Source: Symbioplanes lichenis
GTDB taxonomy: Bacteria; Actinomycetota; Actinomycetes; Mycobacteriales; Micromonosporaceae
Length of the DNA stretch: 64,000 nt
Reading direction: 5' to 3'
NCBI RefSeq assembly: GCF_030709675.1
Contig: NZ_JAUZQD010000004.1
Span: 491,093-555,092, forward strand
Under the pieces are notes generated by a model that worked only from the letters and a program-made list of their open reading frames with translations, ran no database searches and was not told the origin of the DNA. This document shows, in pieces, positions 1-8,425 of this stretch (positions are counted from its first letter, which is position 1; each line of letters starts with the position of its first letter). A program made the position numbers and the translations under genes.

Positions 1-235
1 CGACGGCGGCCCGCGGGAGCTGCGCGACAAGATCGGCGATTCCCGCGTACGCCAGAAGCCGCTCGTCCTCGACGCACCGCACCCGCACCACCAGCTCGCC
101 CCGCGCCCCCGCCGTCGCAGCCAGCGCGTCGAGCAGCACGCTGCGCCCGATGCCCTCGGGCCCGCGCAGCACGACGCCGCCCCCGGTCGCCAGCCGCGCC
201 TCCACGGACGCGAGCAGGTCAGCCCGCCCGAACAC
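1..235 (-). CDS. LuxR/LAL-type AAA ATPase regulator, N-terminal part (runs off window)
   Basis: The gene is cut by the left edge, so only the first 78 codons are visible. The start is the GTG at 235, with GGAGG six bases upstream. The protein opens with FGRADLL, followed by LRGPEGIGRSVLL, a P-loop of the GxxGxGRS kind. It continues with an alternating hydrophobic strand and VRCVEDERLLAYAGIADL. Large LAL-type transcriptional regulators (ATPase domain, long repeat region, LuxR helix-turn-helix) start this way: a short FGR motif, the P-loop, then an 'AYAGL.DL' motif. The Walker lysine is replaced by arginine, so ATP binding may be altered. The rest of the protein, including any DNA-binding domain, lies outside the window, so the family call rests on the N-terminus only. 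Confidence 0.7.
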   Translation of the reverse strand, partial: MFGRADLLASVEARLATGGGVVLRGPEGIGRSVLLDALAATAGARGELVVRVRCVEDERLLAYAGIADLVAQLPRAAV

Positions 236-261
236 CCGGCACCTCCCCATCGATGCCCGTC

Positions 262-289
262 AGCCTAGATTCTGCCCGGCACTTATCAA
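262..289 (-). promoter_or_regulatory. Putative promoter of the ATPase regulator
   Basis: On the minus strand TTGATA (289-284) and TAGGCT (267-262) are separated by 16 bases and lie about 27 bases before the GTG at 235. Both boxes fit the actinobacterial housekeeping sigma consensus. Position and spacing are seen; activity is inferred. Confidence 0.5.
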
Positions 290-505
290 CAGTGATGCAT
301 GTGACACCCGCGCGTCCCCGCTCGCGGCTCACGGCAGGCGGCGTGACGGCTGAGCCCGGTGGCATGCGGGGCGACGAGCGGCAGGGGCGGCGCGGGGCGA
401 GCCCGCGGGGGCCGGACGGTGGGCTGGGGTCCCCACGCGACAGCACCGATGCGACAACAGCCGGCATCGGTGCTGGACGCGTGGGACAAGGTCCGCCTCA
501 ACGCT

Positions 506-1495
506 TCACAGGTGCTCCTCGGGCGGCGAGGCCACCCGCTCGTAATGGCAACTGCCGCTGCGGAAGTAGCGCGGCGGCTCCGCGGCGTAGTCGTCGAACA
601 AGTCACTGGCCACGTGCTCGACCGGATCGATCTTGCCGTCGGCGGGCCCCTCGCTGCCTCCCATCCGCCGATAGACGACGGAGTCGCGGCGCCTCATGAC
701 CGTCAGCAACCTCGGCGGATCGCGTTCGACGAGCCGGAGAAGCTCGGCCCGGTCCACGCCCGCCGTCGTCACGACCAGGCCCGTGCGCGGAGACGCCGCC
801 GTGCGCTGCAAGTGTCCGAGCACCTCTTCACCGAGCGGCGTCAGCTCCCAGGCGAGCCCGTGATGCACCCGTTCGGCCAGCACGAGGCCCTGCGCCCGCA
901 GTCCGTTGCCCAGCCGGCTGAGCTGCCCCTCGTCCATGGGCTTCGCGGCGCCCGGTCCGGCCCGGTTGATGCTCTCCCCGATGGTCCGGCTGTTGATCCC
1001 CGGCCGGGCATCGACGATCTCGAGGAACCTCGCGGCCGCTCCGCCCCGGATCCGGGCCGCTGTCACCGACGGAGCGATCCGGTCGAGGGCCGAGCGCACA
1101 TAGTTGGCGGTCAGCTGCGTCCACCGTTCGCAGGCCCGCAACGATTCCCGGTCGCCGTCCGGCGCCAGTTCGCCGAGGGCGACGAGCACCGCCCGATGCA
1201 CCCGCCGGACGAGGTCGTCCAGGGCGTCGAGGGCATCCTTGTCCCGGGCCACCACCGCATCGATCACGACGGCCGAGGTGTCCGCGAACCAGGCGTGCGT
1301 CAAAGTGCCGATCCTCGGACAGGGCTCACGCTGCTGCAAGGCGATGTCAGCCAGAGCAGCGATCTCATGCTGCAAGGGCGATGAACGGGAGTCGGGCGGC
1401 GGCACCTTGGTCAGGCCGTGAAGCATCCGGCCGGCCGCGGCGGGCCCCCAGGCGTCGGACCCTTTTCCCGAGTTCGTCGGAAGATCGGCATTCAT
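506..1495 (-). CDS. Winged-helix domain protein of unknown function
   Basis: A 329-residue soluble protein. The ATG at 1495 is chosen because AGGAGG lies seven bases upstream. The N-terminal half is helical and Ala/Asp/Arg-rich. The middle (about residues 165-225) reads as a MarR-like winged helix: a helix pair ending in INSRTIGESI, a second helix ending in QLSRLGNGLRAQGLV, and a wing ending in WELTPLGEEVL. The C-terminal ~80 residues are not recognised. No enzyme motif is visible. It is transcribed away from the nitrilase-like gene at 1637 across a 141-base, locally AT-richer gap, the usual position of a regulator of the divergent pair. A regulatory role is inferred from the fold and this position. 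Confidence 0.6.
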   Translation of the reverse strand: MNADLPTNSGKGSDAWGPAAAGRMLHGLTKVPPPDSRSSPLQHEIAALADIALQQREPCPRIGTLTHAWFADTSAVVIDAVVARDKDALDALDDLVRRVHRAVLVALGELAPDGDRESLRACERWTQLTANYVRSALDRIAPSVTAARIRGGAAARFLEIVDARPGINSRTIGESINRAGPGAAKPMDEGQLSRLGNGLRAQGLVLAERVHHGLAWELTPLGEEVLGHLQRTAASPRTGLVVTTAGVDRAELLRLVERDPPRLLTVMRRRDSVVYRRMGGSEGPADGKIDPVEHVASDLFDDYAAEPPRYFRSGSCHYERVASPPEEHL

Positions 1496-1636
1496 GTCGC
1501 ACCTCCTGCGATCCACTTTCGGAGCTTATCAAGTAGGTGTCAAGACGACGATTTTCGTGTGTTCAAGATTTGACCGAGCGGTTGCTTTTCCGGAAGCAGC
1601 ACAGGCCCCAGACTCAGGGAAGACTTCTGGAAGTGG

Positions 1637-3046
1637 GTGCTTCCCGTGACTGATTATCTGGATCCGGCGCAAGTTTTCGCGTATCTATTCCGTCACCTGT
1701 ATGCACATCGGCGGGACTTCGATCGTGTCGACATGACGGACTGGATCGCCGCCGAGGGCGGCACCGGGGACAGCCGGCGGATCGCCCGGGAGATCCGTGA
1801 CACCGGTCGGGTGACCGTGGAACGGTTCATCGAGGCGATGAGCGATCCGCGCGCGGCCTTCCTTCTGCTGAGGGCCGTGGACACGGCCTTCGGCGCACTG
1901 TCTCCCCTGGCCAGAGCCCATGATCGGGGACTGCTCGGCAGCTACCAGCAGCGCCTGCTGGATACCGGCGCCTACTACAGCGACCACGCGGGTTCAGTCC
2001 TGCCGAAGCGTTGTCCCGCGGGCCGTCCGCAGCCCGTGGAGGACAGCTTCGGTGATCATCTTCGCTGGCTCATGCTGGTGCCGAGAACGGCCGACGACGG
2101 GATGTGTTTCCAGGTCCTGCGCGACCCTTTGCTGGATTTTGATGAGCGGATCCGTCGATCCACGAACGCTCCGCGGATCGTCGTGGGATGCGTGCCGTTC
2201 ATCGCCGACCTGGCGGAGCTCGAGATCAATCCGATCGACCGATCCGGCGCGAGGTTCTATTCGATCAGCCTGCAACATGGCCTTAACGGGCGAGATTGGT
2301 CCGGCCATTGGCGGACGCGCGCCGCCGCGGCCCTCGACAATCTGGACCGGTCCGGCGCCCACATCGGCATTCTGCCCGAACTCGCCCTGACCGACGACCT
2401 GCTCACCTGGTGGCAGAACGAGCTTCTCACGAGGTCCCGGCCGCCGGGCAGCCGGCTGCAATGGATCCTGGTCGGCACAGGTCCACTGAGCGCGGGCCCG
2501 GCCGCGGAGCGCCGGCCCAATCGAGCGGTGCTCCTCCACCGGGACAACGGGCGCCTCGTGCTGGAGCAGGACAAGTGCGACGGCTTCAGCATGACCGACG
2601 AGCAGATGGCGAATTGGCGGCTGTTCGGCCTGCAACCAGGACCACGGGCCGAGTGGATGCGCGAAGGCCACGACCGCGTCGTGCTCGAGGCATGGGCGGG
2701 CCGGTTCGCCGTGCTGATCTGCGAGGACTTCGACCGGCTGTTCGCCCTGGGCGCCCCGCTGGCGACCTGGGGACCCACCCACCTGCTCATCCCCGTCTTC
2801 GCTCCGCGCGTCACGCGCTACCGCTGGCAGCAGAAGTCCGCGCAACAATTCGTCAACGAGGTCGGTGCGATCAGCGTGATCGCCAACAGCAACGCCATCC
2901 CGTTCGTGGACGGCGGCGCCGGGCCGGACGATCATGGCTACGCGATGATGGTGTGCCCGGCCGACGCGGACTGGTCCCCGAGGATCGAGATCCGTGTTCA
3001 GCACGAGCCGACCGGGGTGACAACATTCGAACTGCCGGGCAGGTGA
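1637..3046 (+). CDS. Nitrilase-superfamily (carbon-nitrogen hydrolase) domain protein
   Basis: A 469-residue protein whose C-terminal two thirds carry the Glu-Lys-Cys triad of the nitrilase superfamily: Glu248 in GILPELALTD, Lys313 in EQDKCDGF and Cys362 in AVLICEDFDRL. Members hydrolyse or transfer amide and nitrile C-N bonds through a cysteine thioester; the substrate cannot be told here. Residues 1-150 form an extra helical domain not found in ordinary nitrilases, with 'YLFRHLYAHRRDFDRVDM' near its start. No signal peptide is seen. The start is uncertain: GTG at 1637 or GTG at 1646. The stop overlaps the GTG start of the membrane protein that follows (GTGA), so the two are translationally coupled. 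Free-standing nitrilases are normally 260-330 residues, so this is an enlarged, specialised member. Confidence 0.8.
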   Translation: MLPVTDYLDPAQVFAYLFRHLYAHRRDFDRVDMTDWIAAEGGTGDSRRIAREIRDTGRVTVERFIEAMSDPRAAFLLLRAVDTAFGALSPLARAHDRGLLGSYQQRLLDTGAYYSDHAGSVLPKRCPAGRPQPVEDSFGDHLRWLMLVPRTADDGMCFQVLRDPLLDFDERIRRSTNAPRIVVGCVPFIADLAELEINPIDRSGARFYSISLQHGLNGRDWSGHWRTRAAAALDNLDRSGAHIGILPELALTDDLLTWWQNELLTRSRPPGSRLQWILVGTGPLSAGPAAERRPNRAVLLHRDNGRLVLEQDKCDGFSMTDEQMANWRLFGLQPGPRAEWMREGHDRVVLEAWAGRFAVLICEDFDRLFALGAPLATWGPTHLLIPVFAPRVTRYRWQQKSAQQFVNEVGAISVIANSNAIPFVDGGAGPDDHGYAMMVCPADADWSPRIEIRVQHEPTGVTTFELPGR

Positions 3047-3795
3047 GCCCGGTGGCTGGAAGCGCCGACCCGAACATCCGGTTCCGGGCGATCCTCGCCT
3101 TCTTCATCATCATGATCGGGATCGGCGGGATCGTGGTGGTGTCGGTCTATGCGATCCTGTCACCGCCCACGGCCGACCGGACCGAGATGACCCGGCTGGT
3201 CTTCACCGCCGTCCTGCCTCTGCTGGGCACGTGGGTCGGCACGGTGCTGGCGTTCTACTTCGCGCGCGAGAGCCTGCAGGCAGCAACCGACAGCACCAAT
3301 CAACTGGTGAGCCCCCGCCGCGATCCCCTCACTCCCGTCACGAGCCTGATGATTCCGCGCGGCAAGGCCGTCACCCACGCCCTGAGTCCCGGGCAACGCC
3401 CCGAGACGGTGTTGCTGTCCGAGCTCATGGCGGAGATGAGCGCGGCGGGCCGGCACCGCATCCCCGTCGTCGACGCGCTCGGCGTCGTCGTGTACGTGGT
3501 GCACGAGGCAACGGTCACCAAGTTCATCTCCATACCACCCGTACCGGGCGCGGCATCGGCTCCACCGGCCGACCCACTCGCCGGCCGCACCATCGCCGAC
3601 CTGCTCGGAGTGGCGGAACTGGCCGAACTGATCAGGGCCCTCGGCTATGTTCCGGTGTCCGCCACGATCAAGGAGGCCCGCGGTGAGATGCACCGCATAC
3701 CGAACTGCAACGACGTGTTCGTGACGGCGGTCGGCCGTAACGACGAACCCTACGAGGGGTGGATAACCAACACTGATCTCGCCTCGATGACGTGA
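3043..3795 (+). CDS. Two-helix membrane protein with degenerate CBS-like domains
   Basis: A 250-residue protein. The GTG start at 3043 overlaps the stop of the nitrilase-like gene; GTG 3052 is an alternative. Two strongly hydrophobic helices (about residues 10-35, AILAFFIIMIGIGGIVVV, and 48-72, VFTAVLPLLGTWVGTVLAF) anchor it. The remaining ~170 residues should be cytoplasmic. They resemble a CBS pair: '..LMAEMSAAGRHRIPVVD..GVVVYVVHEATV' followed by 'GYVPVSATIKEARGEM...DVFVTAV...YEGWITNTDL', matching the usual 'R.PVVD..G.+.G+VT..D+' pattern with drift. CBS pairs bind adenine nucleotides. A ligand-gated membrane partner for the nitrilase-like enzyme is a reasonable inference, not shown. Confidence 0.65.
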   Translation: MSPVAGSADPNIRFRAILAFFIIMIGIGGIVVVSVYAILSPPTADRTEMTRLVFTAVLPLLGTWVGTVLAFYFARESLQAATDSTNQLVSPRRDPLTPVTSLMIPRGKAVTHALSPGQRPETVLLSELMAEMSAAGRHRIPVVDALGVVVYVVHEATVTKFISIPPVPGAASAPPADPLAGRTIADLLGVAELAELIRALGYVPVSATIKEARGEMHRIPNCNDVFVTAVGRNDEPYEGWITNTDLASMT

Positions 3796-3866
3796 GCGGA
3801 CGACGCACCGCCCTCGCACGGCACAGCGCCGCGACAGGCGTCCGGCCCGGTCGGCCTCCCAGACCC

Positions 3867-3872
3867 TAGGCT
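3867..3872 (+). promoter_or_regulatory. -10 box TAGGCT of a leaderless promoter
   Basis: TAGGCT ends seven bases before the GTG of the thioesterase gene, so transcription would begin at or next to the start codon. No Shine-Dalgarno sequence is present, which agrees. Confidence 0.55.
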
Positions 3873-3879
3873 CAGCCAT

Positions 3880-4686
3880 GTGACGAGCTATTTCGAGCGG
3901 ACCGGGGAGCACACGTTCCGGCCCTCCGAGCTGACCGGCGGGGCGTGGGCCGTCGACGAGCAGCACATCGCGCCGATGACCGGGCTGATCGTGCACGAGA
4001 TCGACCGCATGGTGGCCGCGCGCGGCGGGCAGGTGGCCGGCGGGGCGGCGGGCGGCGGGGACGGGCTGGTGGTGGGGCGGATCAGCATGGACATTCTGGG
4101 CGTGCTGAAGCTGGCCGAGTTCGAGGTGCGGACCGAGGTGGTCCGGCCCGGGCGGACGATCGAGCTGGTCGAGGCGGTCGTGACCGCGGGCGGGCGGGCG
4201 GCCGTACGCGCGCGGGTGTGGCGGTTGAGCGGCCAGGACACGACCGCCGTGGCCGGGGGCGCACCCGATCCGCTGCCCGACCCGGAGTCGCTGGCCCGGG
4301 CCCCGCTGGAGGATGTGTGGCCGGGTGGGTTCATCACCTCGGTCGATGTGCGGTATGCGGCCGGGCCGGAGCCGGGACGGGCGGTCGCCTGGGTCGGCAG
4401 CGGCACCGAGCTGGTCGCGGGCGAGGCGGTGAGCCCGGTGGCCGACTTCGTGAAGGTGGTCGACACGGCGAACGGGATCGCGGTCCGGGAGTCGCCCAAG
4501 GAGTGGATGTTCCCGAACCTCGACCTCACGATCCACCTGCACCGCCAGCCCACCGGCCCGTGGACGGGACTCGACACGACTGTCGTCTTCGGCGCCGGCG
4601 GGCAGGGGCTGACCAGCGCCGTGCTGCACGACGTGCACGGGCCGGTGGGGCGGGCCGAGCAGATCCTGACCGTACGGCAGCTCTAG
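3880..4686 (+). CDS. Acyl-CoA thioesterase family protein (TesB-like double hotdog)
   Basis: A 268-residue soluble protein. The opening YFERTGEHTFRPSELTGGAW is typical of an actinobacterial thioesterase family built of two hotdog folds. The first half holds the long central hotdog helix, around HIAPMTGLIVHEIDRMV, and then strands (LGVLKLAEFEVRTEVVRPGRTIELVEA). The second half repeats the layout: FITSVDVRYAAG, then WVGSGTELVAGE, 'DFVKVVDTANGIAV' and 'LTIHLHRQPTGPWTGLDTTVVFG'. Such enzymes hydrolyse acyl-CoA thioesters; chain length is unknown. The GTG at 3880 sits right behind a TAGGCT box, so a leaderless mRNA is likely. The 3' end overlaps the convergent gene at 4683 by four bases. Confidence 0.8.
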   Translation: MTSYFERTGEHTFRPSELTGGAWAVDEQHIAPMTGLIVHEIDRMVAARGGQVAGGAAGGGDGLVVGRISMDILGVLKLAEFEVRTEVVRPGRTIELVEAVVTAGGRAAVRARVWRLSGQDTTAVAGGAPDPLPDPESLARAPLEDVWPGGFITSVDVRYAAGPEPGRAVAWVGSGTELVAGEAVSPVADFVKVVDTANGIAVRESPKEWMFPNLDLTIHLHRQPTGPWTGLDTTVVFGAGGQGLTSAVLHDVHGPVGRAEQILTVRQL

Positions 4687-5243
4687 TTCTTGGTGACCGA
4701 CGTGGCGGTGACCGTGCCGTCGGCGTCCGCGGAGCCCTGGACGCTGACGGTGTCGCCGGCCTTGACGTCCTTGAGCTTGCCGGTCGTGGCCTTCTTGACG
4801 GCCGTGTCGCCGCTCGTGCGCACGGTCACCACGTCGCCGCCGGTCGTCTCGACGTAGATCGTCGTGCCGTCCACCAGTTTGACCTTGCCCGTGGTGGGAC
4901 CTGCGGCGGCAGCGGACGCCCCGGGGGCCGCCGCTCCGGGTGCCGCGCCGCCGCCGGAGTTCTGACCGCCGTAACCACCGCCGGGGAAGCCCCCGGTGCC
5001 GCCGCCGCGGTTCGCGCCGCCGCCGCCGGGGAACGCGCTGGTCGTACTCGAGGTGCCGTAGTGCTTCTGCACCTGCAGGCCGCCCACGAAGCCGCCGAGC
5101 AGCAGCACGCCGGCGCCGAGGCCGATGGTCGCGCGGTTCCACCAGCGGCGCGGGGCCGCCTTGGCGATCTCAGCGGCCAGGCCGTCCGGGGCTTCCACCG
5201 GGACCGGGGACAGCACGGCGGTGTCATCGTTCTTGGTGCTCAC
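4683..5243 (-). CDS. DUF5666-like membrane-anchored protein with Gly-Phe-Pro linker
   Basis: A 186-residue protein. One membrane helix (IGLGAGVLLLGGFVGGLQV) is followed by a linker rich in Gly, Phe and Pro (repeated GGFPGGG-type blocks), then a small beta domain (VKLVDGTTIYVETTGGDVVTVRTSGDT...VKAGDTVSVQG) of the DUF5666/OB-like kind. The domain should lie outside the membrane. It is the last gene of the ABC transporter block. GTG 5243 is preferred because GAGG lies six bases upstream; a GTG at 5255 overlaps the permease stop but has no ribosome site. The linker matches one at the C-terminus of the fusion protein at 7149-8366, suggesting the two meet outside the cell. Confidence 0.7.
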   Translation of the reverse strand: MSTKNDDTAVLSPVPVEAPDGLAAEIAKAAPRRWWNRATIGLGAGVLLLGGFVGGLQVQKHYGTSSTTSAFPGGGGANRGGGTGGFPGGGYGGQNSGGGAAPGAAAPGASAAAAGPTTGKVKLVDGTTIYVETTGGDVVTVRTSGDTAVKKATTGKLKDVKAGDTVSVQGSADADGTVTATSVTKN

Positions 5244-5251
5244 AACGGTCC

Positions 5252-6439
5252 TCACTCGTAGCGCAGCGCCTCGATGGGGCGCAGCCGGGCGGCGCGGCTC
5301 GCGGGGAGACCGCCGAAGAACAGTCCGATGGCGATGGACACGCCCAGGGCGAGCCCGACCGAGCTGGGCACGATGACCGGCTTGACGCCGACGATCGTGA
5401 AGTGGCTGCCGATCAGCGCGGCGGCCACCCCGAGCAGGCCGCCGATGACGCTGAGCAGGGTGGCCTCGATGAGGAACTGGGTGAGGATCACCCGGCGGGG
5501 CGCGCCGAGGGCCTTGCGGATGCCGATCTCGCGGGTCCGCTCGGTGACGGTGACCAGCATGATGTTGGTGATGCCGATGCCGCCGACGAGCAGGCTGATG
5601 GCGGCGACCGCCCCGAGCAGCGTGGTGAAGGTGTCCGCGGTCTCCGTCTGCGTCTCCAGCAGCTGCGAGGCGTTCTGGATCCGGTACGGGGTGCTGGTGC
5701 TGCCCGCGGCCACCTTCAGCCGCTGGTTCAGGATCGTGGTGATCTCGGACTGCACGGCGTCGACCCGGCCCGGGTCGGCCGCCTCGACCAGGATCGAGTT
5801 GATCGAGCCGTAGCCGGTGAGCACCTGCCGCACCGCGGACAGTGGGGCGACCGCCGTGTCGTTGCTGTCGGTGAAGCCGGTCGAGCTCTTCTCGGCCAGC
5901 ACGCCGATCACGGTGAAGAGGGCGCCGCCCACGGTCACCTGCTGGTCGACCGGGTCGGTGCCGGGGAAGAGCTCCTCGGCCACGGTCTGCCCGATGACCA
6001 CGACCCGCCGGGCCTGGGCCTCGTCGTCGGAGGTGAACGCGGCGCCCGTACCCACCGGGGTGTTGGACGAGGTGAACCAGCTCGGCGTGGTCCCGACGAA
6101 GCTGCTCACGTCGTGGTCGGTGCCCTCGAAGCCGATCGTCGCCGAGGCGCTGACCACCGGCGACACCGAGGCGACGTCGGGGGCGAGCACCGGGTCGGCC
6201 AGGGCGTCCGCGATCGCGGGGGTGAGCGACGACGACTGGCCGCTGCTCATGACCGTGACGGTGTTGGTGCCCAGGGCCTCGATGCGGTCGCTGATCGCCT
6301 GGGCCGAGCCGTTGCCGACCGCGACGAGCAGGATGACCGCGGCGACCCCGATGAGGATGCCGAGCATGGTGAGCGCCGAGCGCAGCTTGTTGGCCGACAG
6401 GCCGCGCAGCGCGAAGCGGATGACCTCGAAGAAGCTCAC
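5252..6439 (-). CDS. MacB-type ABC transporter permease (FtsX domain)
   Basis: A 395-residue protein with the MacB layout: one N-terminal helix (LTMLGILIGVAAVILLVAVGNG), a ~220-residue extracytoplasmic domain, then three helices near the C-terminus (TTLLGAVAAISLLVGGIGI, LLSVIGGLLGVAAALIG, GLALGVSIAIGLFFGGLPA). The 'GGIGITNIMLVTVTERTREIG' stretch after the second helix is the hallmark of MacB/LolC permeases, and the C-terminus 'RPIEALRYE' is typical of the family. MacB systems are mechanotransmitting exporters or regulators of envelope processes. The ATG start overlaps the stop of the ATPase gene (ATGA). It acts with that ATPase and the fusion protein at 7149; no outer-membrane partner is expected in this organism. 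Confidence 0.93.
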   Translation of the reverse strand: MSFFEVIRFALRGLSANKLRSALTMLGILIGVAAVILLVAVGNGSAQAISDRIEALGTNTVTVMSSGQSSSLTPAIADALADPVLAPDVASVSPVVSASATIGFEGTDHDVSSFVGTTPSWFTSSNTPVGTGAAFTSDDEAQARRVVVIGQTVAEELFPGTDPVDQQVTVGGALFTVIGVLAEKSSTGFTDSNDTAVAPLSAVRQVLTGYGSINSILVEAADPGRVDAVQSEITTILNQRLKVAAGSTSTPYRIQNASQLLETQTETADTFTTLLGAVAAISLLVGGIGITNIMLVTVTERTREIGIRKALGAPRRVILTQFLIEATLLSVIGGLLGVAAALIGSHFTIVGVKPVIVPSSVGLALGVSIAIGLFFGGLPASRAARLRPIEALRYE

Positions 6440-7152
6440 GACGCGTGCCGTCCCGTCAGCACCTGCTGCTGCCGCTGGTCGAGCACGATTCTCCCGTCGA
6501 CCAGGCGGATCAGCCGCTTCGCGCGGGCGCCCACCTCGTCCTCGTGCGTGATGATCACGATCGTGCGGCCGGCCGCGCTGAGCTGGTCGAACACTTCCAG
6601 CACGTCCTCGGTCGACTTGGAGTCCAGGTTGCCCGTCGGCTCGTCGGCCAGCAGCAGTGCCGGCTCGGTCACCAGCGCGCGGGCCACGGCGACGCGCTGC
6701 TGCTGCCCGCCGGAGAGCTGGTTCGGCTCATGCCTGGCCCGCTCGGCGAGTCCCACGACTTCCAGGGCGGCCATCGCGCGGCGGCGGCGCTCGCGGGGTT
6801 TGACCCCGGCGTAGGCGAGCGGCAGCTCCACGTTCGCCACGGCCGACGTACGCGGAATGAGGTTGAAGGCCTGGAAGATGAACCCGATCAACCGGTTGCG
6901 GGCCAGCGCCAGCTGCCGGTCGGCCAGCTGGCTGACGTCGACACCGTCGAGGAGGTACGTGCCGGAGGTCGGGATGTCGAGCGCGCCCAGGATGTTCATC
7001 AGCGTCGACTTGCCGGATCCGGAGGAGCCCATGATCGCCACGTAGTCGCCGCGGTCCACGGTCAGGGACACGCCGGCGAGGGCGTGCACGGTCGCTTCCC
7101 CCGTGCCGTACGTCTTCCGCAGCTCACGCACGTCGAGCACCGGCCGGGTCAT
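6436..7152 (-). CDS. MacB/LolD-type ABC transporter ATPase
   Basis: A 238-residue stand-alone ATPase. Visible motifs in order: Walker A GSSGSGKST, Q-loop 'GFIFQAFNLIPRTSA', signature LSGGQQQRVAVARAL, Walker B ALLLADEPTGNLD, and H-loop TIVIITHED. 'ADEPTGNLD' and 'FQ.FNL+P' are characteristic of the LolD/MacB (FtsE-like) subfamily, which pairs with FtsX-fold permeases. The ATG start (7152) overlaps the upstream fusion-protein stop by ATGA, and the stop overlaps the permease start, so fusion protein, ATPase and permease form one coupled unit. Confidence 0.95.
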   Translation of the reverse strand: MTRPVLDVRELRKTYGTGEATVHALAGVSLTVDRGDYVAIMGSSGSGKSTLMNILGALDIPTSGTYLLDGVDVSQLADRQLALARNRLIGFIFQAFNLIPRTSAVANVELPLAYAGVKPRERRRRAMAALEVVGLAERARHEPNQLSGGQQQRVAVARALVTEPALLLADEPTGNLDSKSTEDVLEVFDQLSAAGRTIVIITHEDEVGARAKRLIRLVDGRIVLDQRQQQVLTGRHAS

Positions 7153-8366
7153 CGCCCGCCCCGCCCGCCGCCTTGGAAACCACCGGTGCCTCCGCCGGGG
7201 AAGCCGCCGCCGCCCTGCAGCCCGCCGCCACCGCCGGGGAAGCCGCCCTGCTGGTTGGAGGTGGAGGTCGTCGTGGTCTTGATCTGGACCTGCTCCCCCG
7301 CCGTCACGCCCGACTTGATCTCGACGGCGGTGTCGCCCTCGAGGCCGATCTCCACCGAGCGGGTCTCGGCGACGCCGTTCGTCACGACGGTCACGGTGTG
7401 CCGGTTGCCGGCCGTGGTGAGGGCGGCGGAGTTGACGTACACGGCGTTGTCGACCGTGCCCGTCGTCACCGCGACCGACACCGTCTGGCCCGGTTTCGCG
7501 CCGGCCGGCACCTTGTCGAGGCTGAGCGTCACGCCGTAGGTCACCGTGCTGCCGGAGGTCGTCGCGTTCGGGTCGACGGCGACCACCTGGCCCGTCTCCC
7601 GCGTGCCGTCGAGGGCGTTCCAAGTGATCGTGGCGGCCTGCTTGTCCTTGATCTTCGTCGCGTCGGCCTCGGCGAAGGCGGCCGTCACCTGCAGCTTGCT
7701 CAGGTCGGCGATGTCGACGAAGCCGCTGCTCTCGCTGGTGGTGGTGGCCGCTTGGCCTCCGCCCTGTGAGCCCTGTCCCTGCGTGCTTGCGCTCCCACTC
7801 CCGCTCCCGCTCCCGGAGGATGAGCTGCCGATCGTGCCGTTCACCGCGACGACCGTCCCGGCCATCGGCGCCTTGAGCGTCGTCCCGGCGACCCCGGCTT
7901 CCGCCTCGTCGACGGCGAGCTGCGCCTGGGTGACCGCGTTCTCGGCGGTGCTCGTGTCCGACCCGGCGTCCTCGGCGCGGGCCAGGGAGTCCTGCGCGGC
8001 GTCCAAATCGGCCTCGGCGGCGTTCAGCGTGCGCTGCGCCGCGGCCGGGTCGACCTTCGCCAGCACCTGCCCCTTCTTCACCTTGTCGCCCACCTGCACC
8101 GAGATGCTCGTGACGGTGCCGCCGGTGACGAAGCCGGCGCTGGCCGAGCTGGCGCTCTCCAGCGAGCCGTCGGCGGTGACGGAGGCGGTGACGGTGCCCT
8201 GCTGGACGGCCACGGTCCGGGTGGACGCCACGGCGGCGGTCCCGGTGTCCGGTCCGGACAGGGTCTCGTACGCCCAGAAGGCGCCGCCGGCGAGCAGGAG
8301 CCCGAGGGCGGCGTTGACCGCGACGGCGGGCCGTCGCAGGGCACGGAGGGCTGGCATGACGGACAC
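7149..8366 (-). CDS. Membrane-fusion (HlyD/MacA-like) protein of the ABC exporter
   Basis: A 405-residue protein with one N-terminal anchor (AVNAALGLLLAGGAFWAYE). It has the first half of a lipoyl domain (VTSISVQVGDKVKKGQVLAKVD), a helical hairpin (AAQRTLNAAEADLDAAQDSLARAED), the second lipoyl half (LKAPMAGTVVAVNGTIG), a beta-barrel region and a membrane-proximal domain. The C-terminus is a Gly-Phe-Pro tail (GGFPGGGGGLQGGGGFPGGG). In MacA proteins these domains stack on the permease. The start is GTG 8366 or ATG 8357; neither has a strong ribosome site. Upstream at 8403-8420 are two CTCGGA repeats 11 bases apart, like an OmpR/PhoB-type binding site. Confidence 0.88.
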   Translation of the reverse strand: MSVMPALRALRRPAVAVNAALGLLLAGGAFWAYETLSGPDTGTAAVASTRTVAVQQGTVTASVTADGSLESASSASAGFVTGGTVTSISVQVGDKVKKGQVLAKVDPAAAQRTLNAAEADLDAAQDSLARAEDAGSDTSTAENAVTQAQLAVDEAEAGVAGTTLKAPMAGTVVAVNGTIGSSSSGSGSGSGSASTQGQGSQGGGQAATTTSESSGFVDIADLSKLQVTAAFAEADATKIKDKQAATITWNALDGTRETGQVVAVDPNATTSGSTVTYGVTLSLDKVPAGAKPGQTVSVAVTTGTVDNAVYVNSAALTTAGNRHTVTVVTNGVAETRSVEIGLEGDTAVEIKSGVTAGEQVQIKTTTTSTSNQQGGFPGGGGGLQGGGGFPGGGTGGFQGGGRGGR

Positions 8367-8402
8367 TGTGGCGAAGCGTCCTGGGAGGAATTACGGCGTA
8401 AC

Positions 8403-8420
8403 CTCGGAGCGGGCTCGGAA
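8403..8420. promoter_or_regulatory. Putative OmpR/PhoB-type response-regulator box (11-bp direct repeats)
   Basis: CTCGGAG (8403-8409) and CTCGGAA (8414-8420) repeat with 11-base spacing in the short gap ahead of the fusion-protein gene. PhoB-family regulators bind two 7-base half sites spaced by 4, which is this layout. The same repeat occurs at 12415-12454, before the second fusion protein. Binding by the regulator at 9978-10856 is inferred. Confidence 0.5.
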
Positions 8421-8425
8421 CCCTC

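Noticed and set aside
506..3795. Calling the nitrilase cassette a known anti-phage system
   Set aside because: No reverse transcriptase, toxin or known defence partner is present. The defence idea rests on architecture only and is kept as a hypothesis.
3160..5142. Very long open frames opposite real genes here and at many other places
   Set aside because: In GC-rich DNA the opposite strand stays open by codon bias. These translations are Arg/Gly/His-rich without domains, while the other strand gives recognisable proteins with ribosome sites.
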